A stretch of 64,000 nt of DNA from Fistulifera solaris (Eukaryota; Bacillariophyta; Bacillariophyceae; Naviculales; Stauroneidaceae), in NCBI GenBank assembly GCA_030295235.1, contig AP026129.1, positions 992,001 through 1,056,000 of the forward strand, written 5' to 3'. Both the position numbers and the translations under genes were made by a program. This document shows, in pieces, positions 21,351 to 31,126 of this stretch (its first letter is position 1; each line of letters begins with the position of its first letter). Below the pieces are notes generated by a model. That model worked only from the letters and a program-made list of their open reading frames with translations, searched no databases and was not told the origin of the DNA.

Positions 21351-22913
21351 CTACTTCTGCACTTGCGACCACAACCATTCCGGTGTAACAGACTTGGGTC
21401 GTTCCAATGGCAAACCCAAGGCGCGATCCCAGTAGAGTTGTGACAAGGCTCCCACGGCGCGGCTAACACCGAACAATACCGTGTAGTACTGATATTGAGT
21501 GAATCCGTAGTGCCACAGCAAAACTCCCGAATGACTGTCCACGTTGGGGTAAGGATTCGCGACCTTTCCGTGCTCCTTTAAGATGCCCGGCATGACCTGA
21601 TAGATTGTATCAACCAATTTGAATAGGGGGTCATCGGGGATGTGCTTGAGAGCAAATTCGCGCTGGCAAGTGTAACGGGGATCTGTTTTTCGCAATACAG
21701 CGTGTCCGTAACCAGGAATGACTTTTCCAGCTTTCAGTGTTTCCCATGCAAACTCGGTGATGGACTCAGCGTTGACTTCTTTACCTTCCGCATCGAACTT
21801 CGACTTTAGTTCTTGAATCCATTTGAGCACTTCCTGGTTTGCCAAACCGTGCAGAGGCCCTGCCAGTGCATTCAACCCTCCCGAATAGGACAAGTACGGA
21901 TCACTAAGGGTGGAACCGACCAAATGAGTCGCATGCGCACTGGCGTTGCCACCTTCGTGATCGGTGTGGATGCACAAATAGAGACGCATCAGCTCATCGA
22001 ACGACGGATCGTCGTATCCCAACATACGGCAGAAATTACCCGAATAATCCAAAGACAAGTCTTTGTTCACCTTTCCGTCAAAGTACACATTGCGGTAGAT
22101 GGTGGCAGCGATTTCGGGAAGTTGTGCAACGACCGACAAAATGTCTTCGAGGGCATGCAAATGATATTCCTTCTTGGGGACACCATCCGCGTACGCTTTG
22201 GAAAACTTCGATTCCGTCTGGGCCGCCATCAAACCGATCGATAATTGCGTCATGGGATGCATCTGCTTGGGAAGACTGTTGAGAAGAGGCACGACGTGGG
22301 CCGGAAGTGTCGAACGCGCGTGCAACTCCGCCGTCAATGAATCGGCTTGTTCCTTGGTCGGAACTTCTCCCGTAAGAAGCAACCAAAGAGTGACTCTAAA
22401 AGAGGCTCTCCATCTCCCGTTTTGCCCGAGTACGTGGGCAAAACGGCTTGACATTCCGGAATGGTCAATCCACGAAAGCGAATACCCTCTTCGGCATCGA
22501 GATTGGATGTTTCCCAGAGCATGCACTTGACGCTGCGTGCACCTCCGATACACTGATCAATCGTGACATTCCCAATCACGTGAGATCCGTGTTCCTTCTT
22601 GAGTTGGGTCAATTTGGCTTGCTTTTCGGGGACTTGCGCCGCCAAAGTCTCTTGTAACGTCGTGATGGAGCGGACGGACGTTTTGGCGAAAGACGAAGTA
22701 AGCGTCTACAATATTCAAGTTGAAAAATGAAGGCAATTAGATATTGGGCGACTTGTTTGATAAATCACGAAAGTATACGAAAATGGATGTTGGTGTAAAA
22801 AAGCATTCCTTTCGCACGCGGTTGGCTCGTGCGAACGACAAAGGAGGCTAAAATGATAAATGGCTCACCTTTCGCGAAAGTGCGCTCGCCGATTTCGAAA
22901 TCATGCGGTTCAT
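21351..22913 (-). CDS. CS: Mitochondrial citrate synthase
   Basis: Condenses acetyl-CoA with oxaloacetate in the TCA cycle. Exon 1 is 22869-22913 (15 codons, [15 protein letters not shown], a typical matrix presequence); intron 22706-22868 (163 nt); exon 2 is 21351-22705. Conserved blocks: [36 protein letters not shown] with the catalytic His, [30 protein letters not shown], and VDSHSGVLL with the catalytic Asp. The frame breaks at LLESLF: a base is missing in the A run at 22385-22387 (T on the coding strand). With it restored the next residues are [13 protein letters not shown] and the protein is 466 residues, the usual length of eukaryotic mitochondrial citrate synthase. A functional gene of this kind cannot be broken, so this is strong evidence for a sequence error. 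Confidence 0.95.
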
Positions 22914-23224
22914 TGCTACAATTTTGTGTTGTAAATGTAAGGGAGAATATCCGATAGGCTTGTGATTGATTCATGAACTCCTCAAAGACGCATTGTGATG
23001 GATCTTTTTAGCGGTTGGGAAGAAAACAGCGAAACTTCTCTTTTTTTTCGGCTTCGGTCTTTTCTGGCGAGTGTTAAATGTAAGTCACTAACTAAACGGG
23101 AATGAAAGTGCCGGGCCTCGGCTTCATATCTCTACTACGTAATAATAGCGACCAGGATAAACTTTTGTTTGGCAATGTATCGATGATTACCGGTACGGTA
23201 CGGTACCTGGTATGGGATGCAATG

Positions 23225-23600
23225 TAGACGCAACTTATACAAGACTGAATTTCAGTCATGAGCTTTATTTTGTGCGGTGGTTCGCTTGTGTTTTATGAGC
23301 GCTTGCGACCTTTCAAGACATCTAATAGTCTATTGCAAGAATGCGTTATCGTATGATCATGTACACTCTCTGAAGTGACATCATAGGGCAATCACGTCGA
23401 AATTTTTTGGAATAGCTAACATTTTCATTTAAAAAGTCCCAAAGTATTGGTCCTAGCAGACGCGACTGGATTTCAGTCACGAAAATATATTGTGCGACTA
23501 TATTCGTTGCTCGAATCAGCCATCGTCGCCCGTTGCTTTTTATTAATGTCTGGATTAAAGGTAGATGTAAGCAGACAGTTTAAAAACGACTTCGCGTTTA
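23225..23600. repeat. Pair of GACTG-CAGTC palindromes spaced 221 nt
   Basis: Within the 1,304-nt gap 22914-24217 (no gene seen), GACTGAATTTCAGTC lies at 23243-23257 and GACTGGATTTCAGTC at 23464-23478, exactly 221 nt apart. Both are followed by CA(T/C)GA and then T-rich sequence with a TTCG/GCTCG core, as in the 34-kb array. The rest of the units has diverged. A GTACCGG string lies at 23189-23210. Confidence 0.55.
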
Positions 23601-24217
23601 GCGTTTAGCAATTACTCATATCGACTCCGCATTCACGATGATGATTCTTCACTATGACGAAAGAGAACGCGAACGCCCTTGAGCACATTTTGATTGAGTG
23701 TAACCTTGGAGGGAAAAAACCTTTCATAGATGTAGTTTTGTGTTACAGCGTTGTATACCGTTAGGCCTTGACTACCTCCAACTAACTAGTACCGGATCAA
23801 CAATTTTGCGAACGCCGCCTGCCGAGATGACAACCTCGTGTCAAACACCGCGAAGATTTCACAGACAAACCAATGTCCGGTGCGGTCAAATAGCCGGTGA
23901 TTGACACCTCATTCCCACTTTTGGCAAGGGTGGAACAAAAGGGAAGTGAAGCAACTGTTCCATACACTGGCGAAGCTTCCCTATTCCCAGGTTCGCATAG
24001 TATAAAACTCAAACGGGCATAAAGATTGCCGTCGTTTGTTTGTGACGTTTGACACCCTTCATCTCAAAAAGTGAGGCAACAGTATCTTATAATTCCAGTC
24101 AAAGAAATATAAACACAAGCGAAACTGTCTAGTCAAGCAACTTTCGCTAGAGTCTCCAGAGGAGAAAAGAGGAAAGTGTCAAGAAAGATCGGTCGTCCGA
24201 AAAGAAACGATATCCAA

Positions 24218-25888
24218 ATGGCAAATGCGATGTTAGAAGATGACTTCAAGTCATCGCATCCTGACTTGTCATTGTTTGGGGAGCCTCAAAGGAAGGAGGA
24301 AAATGCCATACAGTCCAAGATTCCGAATCGAAAGTCCGTAGAATTCATTATCGACAGTCCACCGACGAAGCGCCATCGTCCCAATGTCAATTTGACGGCC
24401 AAGCAAATTGTGAACGGTACGTCAAAATCAAACAAACCTTCGAATCTCTGTCATTATTATGCTCATAGATATGAATTCTTCCTATCCTCAGCCATCAGTA
24501 CGAGCATAACCATTAAAGAACGTTTGGAAAATATTCAAAAAGCCAAAGATGCGTTCGATCATGATATTCAAGCCGTGCACGACGATGAAATTACGGCCGG
24601 AGCCGATTCCGCTCTCGTCAAGCACCTGACGTTTTTGGCATTTCACACGCAACAACAAAGTGAAGATTTGGCCGAGCTTTTCAGCGAGATCACTTGGACG
24701 TGTGATACTTTGGAATCTATTTTGCGGGCATCCCCCGAATCCGTGGAACTCTGTTTTGAACGCATGGGGCACCAGATTATGCAGTTGTTAGTCGGTCTGA
24801 TTGACAACGAGCTGTCGAGAAGGACGGCTCTGGCACGAGAACTAAATGATGACGACCGGGGCAGCGAAACTCCGGATCTCGATTCTGACTCACGTACTAC
24901 TGACGAGAATCCTTCCAAGGTGGACCAAATAGCTACGCCGGAAGGGGACTTGTTGTTACGAAAGATTTGCAAGATATTTGGACATTTTGCGCGCGTTGGC
25001 AAAGCCACCAAGCCCATGGCGCATTTTCCTGGATTGTTGGGAGTATTGCTCAGCGTGATCTGCTTTCGTCCCTATCAAGTAATCCCCTGGGAATCACGGC
25101 TATCGGCTCTCTGGACCATCGCAAATTTGGCATGCAACTCGGAAAATATGCAAATGATGGCTTGCGCACCGCGCTTCATTGAATCGTTGCTGGAGGTATC
25201 ATGTAGGCCTTTACATCCAGGAGATACGCTAGAAACAACCATGGAGGTGTTACGTTCACGATCACTTGTTGCACGGGCTGTCTTGAATCTTTCGTGGTCA
25301 CCTGAGAACAAAATTGTCTTATCGGAGCACGGTCCGCTTTTGGATCTTTTACTAGAACTTACGGTTCATAGAATTGCTCCTTACGGACAAAGCCGTACCG
25401 TGAGAGGTGTACTGCTTTCGTCTCGTCATTTTGCTGTCGGAGCGCTGCGCAATCTAGCTGCAGCTCCTCGTCGTATCAAACTTTATCTCTGTCAATACAA
25501 TAATGGAGCTGTACTCGATACGCTCATTGACGCAATCTTAAATGATACGGACGATGGAGTGAAAGATCGAGCAATCGCTGCCATTCACAACTTGGCTGTC
25601 CACGATACTGCATCCCTCTTGGCCCAGCGACAAGCTCTTGTGCTGATTTTGAAAGATGTCTTGTTGTCAAGCGAAACGCCGTCGGAACTAAACGAAGGAA
25701 GCAGAAAATCACATGCTTCAGCAACACTTCTGGTTTTAGAACGTTCCATAACCCCTGAAATGGATTCCTTTGATAATTTACAGACTCTACTATCTGCAGT
25801 TCATCCGAGTGCAACCGGAGAAAGGGACGAGAAAAGTCTAACCAAAAGCAGCGATGGTATGGAGGCAGTCGAAATGTCCGCAGTCTAG
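24218..25888 (+). CDS. ARM/HEAT-fold protein, probably nuclear
   Basis: First ATG in the frame is at 24218, giving 556 residues, but the frame is open upstream to 24113 and there encodes RKIGRPKRND, an AT-hook-like patch. A missed 5' exon with its own ATG is therefore possible. The middle and C-terminal parts are helical with armadillo-like units (SALWTIANLACNSENMQMM, VARAVLNLSWSPENK, VGALRNLAAAPRR, RAIAAIHNLAVHD). A short acidic Asp/Ser-rich linker separates an N-terminal helical region from the ARM part. KRHRP near the N-terminus could be a nuclear signal. I do not recognise a named orthologue; distant resemblance to ARID/BAF250-type ARM regions is only an impression. Its 3' end converges with zeaxanthin epoxidase 133 nt away. 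Confidence 0.65.
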   Translation: MANAMLEDDFKSSHPDLSLFGEPQRKEENAIQSKIPNRKSVEFIIDSPPTKRHRPNVNLTAKQIVNGTSKSNKPSNLCHYYAHRYEFFLSSAISTSITIKERLENIQKAKDAFDHDIQAVHDDEITAGADSALVKHLTFLAFHTQQQSEDLAELFSEITWTCDTLESILRASPESVELCFERMGHQIMQLLVGLIDNELSRRTALARELNDDDRGSETPDLDSDSRTTDENPSKVDQIATPEGDLLLRKICKIFGHFARVGKATKPMAHFPGLLGVLLSVICFRPYQVIPWESRLSALWTIANLACNSENMQMMACAPRFIESLLEVSCRPLHPGDTLETTMEVLRSRSLVARAVLNLSWSPENKIVLSEHGPLLDLLLELTVHRIAPYGQSRTVRGVLLSSRHFAVGALRNLAAAPRRIKLYLCQYNNGAVLDTLIDAILNDTDDGVKDRAIAAIHNLAVHDTASLLAQRQALVLILKDVLLSSETPSELNEGSRKSHASATLLVLERSITPEMDSFDNLQTLLSAVHPSATGERDEKSLTKSSDGMEAVEMSAV

Positions 25889-26021
25889 ACGAGTTGCAAC
25901 AAAGAACGCATTCATTTAATTTTTTATCATTCAATTTTATTTATAGAAAAGATTTTAGATCATGATTATTTGATACTGGCTGTTGCAACAATGAACAAGA
26001 GTACCAATGGACAACTACAGT

Positions 26022-27737
26022 TTATAAAGGTTTATAGTAAAGCCAGCAAAAGAGGCCTCCAATCAGAAGGAATCCTGCAGCAGCTTCCACATCTATAAGC
26101 TCCTCGTTCTTCCAGCCAGCGTACAAGAAGTTGAATTGAACTGTGAAGAACAGGGGGAGGATGGGTTGCATCATGCGCGTAACGATACCTGCATAGTTGA
26201 AGTTTTCAAAAACGAGTTTGCCGCTTGCATCACGAGTAATTTTTGCAGGCGTGTCAAAACCCCGAATGATAATATCTGACGCAAAACGCGACAACCCCTG
26301 GACAGCGGCGGAACGGATGAGTCGTCGAGTTTGATAGTGACGGAGAGCATCATTAAGTTGAGACCGTTTTGTTGCGCGTCTGAGTTCTTGCGAAACAACA
26401 AGGGCGTCTTCGATCGCCTGGCAACCACCCTGTCCCAAGTTCGGCATCATCGCGTGAACACCATCACCGAGAAGAGCTACATGACCATCCGTCCAAGGTT
26501 GGAAAACGGAAGGAGGTCGATCATATAAATCACGCTGTTCAATTTCCTCCTCTTTGGTGACTCGAAGAATACTATGAATCTCCTCGGACCACCCATCGAA
26601 GATACCTTGCAAGTAGGCAGATGAACCATTCGGTTTCGATTCCGTCTCGGCAGAGTTCGGAGGACGCGCCAAGAAGGCATACCATTGGTATCTACCTTGG
26701 CCGATATCCGTGATAACAAAGTACTTTGATGAAAGATGCCAAACACGTCAGAATAGGGAGAGGATCCTCTTTCGAAAATGCAGGATGTGGGCACGTACCT
26801 GGTTGGGTCCAATGTACACCTTGTACCCCACTTCGCCGTGATCCGGTGAATCATAATGCAATTCACCCGCATATACGGTGTATCCAGAATACGTCGCACC
26901 CGATTCCTCGCCGCGGGCCGCCGAGCCTCTCATGGTGGCGCGTACTTCCGACCAAATGCCGTCTGCGCCAATGAGGACATCTGCGTACATTTCCTTGCCC
27001 GACTTGGTTCGAACTTTGACGAGGCGACTTCGTCCATCCTTGGATTTGACCTTTTCGTATTCTACAACTTTGTCACCCGTGCGGACCGTTCCGGCGGGCA
27101 GGGCATTCAATTGAATTTGTTGCAAATCGGATCGATCAATCACTCCAGTGTAGGGCATGTTGCGACGTTCCGCGGGGGACGCAAGATCGAATTTGGCATA
27201 CCATTCCGTGCGTTTGCCGTCTTTGATTCCGTTCGTCTTATCTCCCGTGAAGGTGAATTTTTCCATAATATTCGCGTACACATCTTTGTCGATTGTTTTC
27301 ATGGCTTCCAATGCATTGCTGGCTAATTGAATGGGGCCGCCGAAGCGACGAAATTCGGAGGTCTGTTCGAGTACAGTTACTTGAATGGGCAATCCTTCCT
27401 CCTTGGCTTTTTTACACAAGTCGTTCGCCAGCGCCAGACCTCCGATACCGGCTCCGGCTACAACGACTCGAAGAGGATGCTCCAAAGTAATGGCGTCGGG
27501 GACGTCGAGCTCGTCACTCACAACACCCGAGGACATTCCCGAACCGGAAGGGATTGTCATCGTCGACATTTTGAGAGAGAGAGAAGGCCTGAAATCATCA
27601 CTCGGTAAGTTTGTAACTTAAAACGACGCATTCGACTTTCTCATTACAATGTCTTACCTGGATGACAGGCGATCAACTCCGAACGGAGATACTGATTGCA
27701 AGAGAAAACATGTTACGGTCGAAACGATTAGCTTCAT
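26022..27737 (-). CDS. ZEP: Zeaxanthin epoxidase, plastid targeted
   Basis: FAD monooxygenase converting zeaxanthin to violaxanthin (and diatoxanthin to diadinoxanthin in diatoms), in the plastid. Exons 27658-27737, 26799-27588 and 26022-26723; introns 69 and 75 nt, GT-AG. Exon 1 alone encodes a signal peptide (MKLIVSTVTCFLLQSV), and the splice joins it in frame to a Ser-rich transit segment before the body. FAD motif VVVAGAGIGGLALAN, then FGGPIQLASNALEAM, IGADGIWSEVR, and, across intron 2, IGPNQ joined to YFVITDIG. The second FAD motif is ALLGDGVHAMMPNLGQGG. A hydrophobic C-terminal segment (LLIGGLFCWLYY) may anchor it to the membrane. 523 residues. A start at the ATG at 27569 would lack the ER signal, so the upstream exon is preferred. 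Confidence 0.93.
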
Positions 27738-28599
27738 GATGTGAAAGAGGAGAATCAGGAACGGCAGATTGTCAACCAAAATTCAAACTGTTGCGCTCCT
27801 CCGTCGGTGGCAACTGTTACGCAATGCGAACTCCGGTGAGCTTACAAAAAGAATGGTTTGTTGTTTGGTGGTAGTCTTCGGCGAAATAGTGTTGTCACAA
27901 TGCTATTACGTCTGCAGTCTGCCAGCCTAGCAACCATTCTCTCTCGGAAAAGGAAAACATCGCTGCGCACGTTTTGCACACGGAAAACGAGCGATGATGA
28001 CCAAACTGCAAACTGCATCCAGTCGACGTGGTCGTTGTTTGTCTGAACTAAACTGTAACATCCGGTATTCAAACCTCCCCCTTTCCGAACTGATGTGGCT
28101 TAGGCAAGGATGACGTGTCAGCGCGGCACGCAGCTCGGTGGGACGCGCTTGTGTCCTGAGTTCTGACTCATGAATCAATCGTCATCCACCCGTTTCTGTG
28201 AGTGACGCCCAACGAGTCCATGGTGACGTTTCTTTCCAATTTCCGATCTTCTTCTTCCCAAACTTTGTGGGAACTTCGGCGTGGGTGGAATTTGACGCAG
28301 GAAACCGAGTCCGAAACACCACCATAGTCACAGTACTCAAGACGTATCACAGTGTCTTACCGGTTAAGAATGAAACTGGAACAATGACCGCATCCAAATA
28401 CCTTCTACTCTATATAGTACTGCCAATCAGGATCTACAAAACTGTGTATTAACAGCCTACCAGTACGGCGACAAATGCCGAACACCGAACTCTCACTTCG
28501 TGCAACAAGGATGATCAACTTTATCCCAACAATGCATACAATCTGTGTTGTTGGATTTCATTTCGCCTTCCAACGAACAATTCGAGAGAATTGTGAAAC
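27738..28599. other. Divergent intergenic region
   Basis: 862 nt between zeaxanthin epoxidase (minus) and the GAF/RING-like regulator (plus). No gene seen. It contains TGACTCATGA at 28164-28173, the element shared by several divergent promoters in this window. There is no tandem array here. Confidence 0.55.
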
Positions 28600-30949
28600 A
28601 TGGCAGCAGTGTGCGGCATCTGCCGCTGCGCCGGAAGCGATCTAAGCGTCGTGGGCTGCGGATGTACCTTGCATGTGCGGTGCCTGCCTTTGGCCATTGT
28701 GGCAGAATTCGAGCCACTTCACGGTTTCGTAGCTACGAAAAGTCAATTGAATCTGTGTCCTTGCTGTCAAAACTCCTTCATCGATCAACTGAAACTTCTT
28801 CCTCTGGGATTAGATGATCTCGATAGGGCCGTTGAATTGCAAAAGAAAGCGGGAGATCCGAGCTTGGATGCTCAAGATCAGCATTTTCAGGAAATCGAAG
28901 CCGAGGCGTCTTATGTACATCTATCGAGGGGCGGAGGGTCTGTCTCCGCTAGTTTGAATCAAAACAATCATCAACGAACGGGTCGATGGACGAACGAGGA
29001 AATTGCTTACACAGATTACCTGGTAGATGCATTCGATCAAGGAAAGCTCCCGGTGGCGCAAGGTGTGCGGTTAAATGATTTCTTGGGCGATATGCTGATG
29101 TGTAAGGGGAGTCGCTTGACAAAGAAGATGAAGAATGCGAAACTGAGCTCCCGCTCCTACGAGTTATCTCCGGCGATTGGAGACGAGAAATTTGTCGGTG
29201 TTGACACCCAGCTGCTTTCCAAGTTGGAAGATGATTTCTTGAAGTCGATAGCGTGCGAGGCTCGTCGTCTAGAATTGCGGTTTCATACTACTAAAGCGTG
29301 GCGGACCCACTTTTCGAACTTTTGCTTGCAATTGAGTAGTTCTCTGCTAGAAGCCGACGAATGGGTCACCAGTCTGGAGATCATGGAGCAACGTGCTGCC
29401 CAAGCAGAGGAAGCGATTCGTAAGGCCCGCCGACTTCGCATGGGTATTGCATTGAAAACAGATGTGCGCTCTGCTCAGCAAGGAGTGTTTTTTAACGGAA
29501 TGGCTGCGCCTATTCGTGGGAAATCAGTCTCCATCACGAAACACATGAACGCAACTCATGCTGCCCTCACTCACCAGCCTGACAAGATCCAAAGCTCACT
29601 TCCGCAAAGTTCAACAAACTCGATCACTTCGTCGGATGACGGGGACGCTGATTTTATTTCTAACATCCTCGATTATCAGCCGAGCAAACAAGCAACAAGC
29701 GCTGCGGACGATTTCGCTTCCCTCTTTGACGAATTGGCTTGTCATCCCTGGAGTGAGTCGTCATCAAAGGAAACAAAAGCGAGTAGTACATGTGCTGTCA
29801 CATTTGTCGAAGAACTGGTTTCGTTTATTGAGCAAGAGAATCTTCCTTTTGAGCACGTAGATCTTTGGGTTCCTTCGTTTGCTGAAGGTGATGGGCCTGG
29901 CAATGAGATGCGCCTCTATCACGCTGGACAGGGTACTCGCGGAGACCTTGACGCTTCGCTCTATTATCGGATGTGTGAATACGGAGAATACAGTACGAAA
30001 TTCTCATTCGCTGTTGGCCATGGACTCCCCGGGCCGCGTTTACTGTACGGATAAGCCGTCTTGGGAGCGCCATATTCATGAGCAAGACCCGAAGATTTTC
30101 GAGCGCGCAGGCGGAGCAAAGATGTATGGAGTTAAGACTGGCTTCGGGGTCCCAGTGGTGTCGAAAAGCATCGGTCGCATTGTTGTCGTTTTTTACAGTG
30201 TCCATGACATACAACCGGACTTGCAAATGATGGAGCGCATTGTTGCGTCTCTCTCTAAGTACAGTCCTACACCCAAATGGAAGCTCGTCGTTGAAATGGG
30301 TGATAGCAAACCTGTCCCCAGTCAATCGTCGAATAGACTGCTGCATTACGAGCACAACACAGCGAAGAAAGGCATTCAAGTGCCGCATTCCGTTTCAGTG
30401 GCTTCGATCGTGGATCAGCATGAAAAACTCGCTCCGGCGTCCATATGCATGGAAGAGACACATGAAGAAGAGCAGCATATTGCCTCGCTACTCGGTCAGT
30501 ACATGCCTATGTCCCAGTTAGCTCCTAGTACTGAATCAGGTGACGTGTACATGCTCCCGTTTTTCATGTCTCTCAGATTGCTACTATTGCGAGCCCCCAA
30601 CCGACGCTCACCCCAAGAAGCAGAGAAAGTGGAAACGATAATCAAGAGTTATCGGGGGTATCTACAAGGAGATCGGAAGGAAAAGCAAATTGTCGATTTG
30701 CTGGTGCAAGATTGGCGATATTTATCGCAGAGCGAAGATGCACCGAGATCGCATTGTGCGGGGTCTTCATATGAATCGCATGTGATGGACACTGCGTCCA
30801 TGAACTCCATTACGGCATCAGGTGTTCCTAGCCGACAACCACATGCTCTCTCGTTTGTTCCACCGCCGAATCAAGCTCAGGATGCATCGGCCTGCGGACA
30901 GGACTTTAAGAAGAGGCGTGTGTCGTCACTGGAGGAGAGTGGTTTCTAG
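28600..30949 (+). CDS. Regulator with RING-like finger, SANT-like motif and NLP-type GAF domain
   Basis: About 782 residues after repairing one extra base in the G run at 30031-30033. The frame before the break ends GHGLPG and the next frame continues RVYCTDKPSWERH. N-terminal Cys/His cluster (CGICRC at 5-10, GCGC, CPCC at 53-56) looks like a degenerate RING/PHD finger. TGRWTNEEIAYTDYLV at 127-142 opens a SANT-like block common in stramenopile proteins (my recollection of such proteins, not a search). From about 400 to 555 the sequence follows the GAF-like domain of plant NIN-like proteins: VDLWVPS, then FAVGHGLPGRVY, then YGVKTGFGVPV. I see no RWP-RK DNA-binding domain. The C-terminus is polar with a basic KKRRVSS nuclear-type signal. 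Nuclear signal-responsive regulator is an inference. Confidence 0.6.
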
Positions 30950-31126
30950 GAGAAGGGAAGTCACCCTCTATCAGTGTGCAACCTCATGATGCCTCTCAAA
31001 CATTTTCATCCATTTTTTATTTTTACTCAAGAAGCACAACAAATTTTTGGCTCGTTTTTCATCTTTTCGTTTGTTTACGATCAAATGCCACCATTTTTAT
31101 CACGATTTATAAGTTTAGTTCATTTT

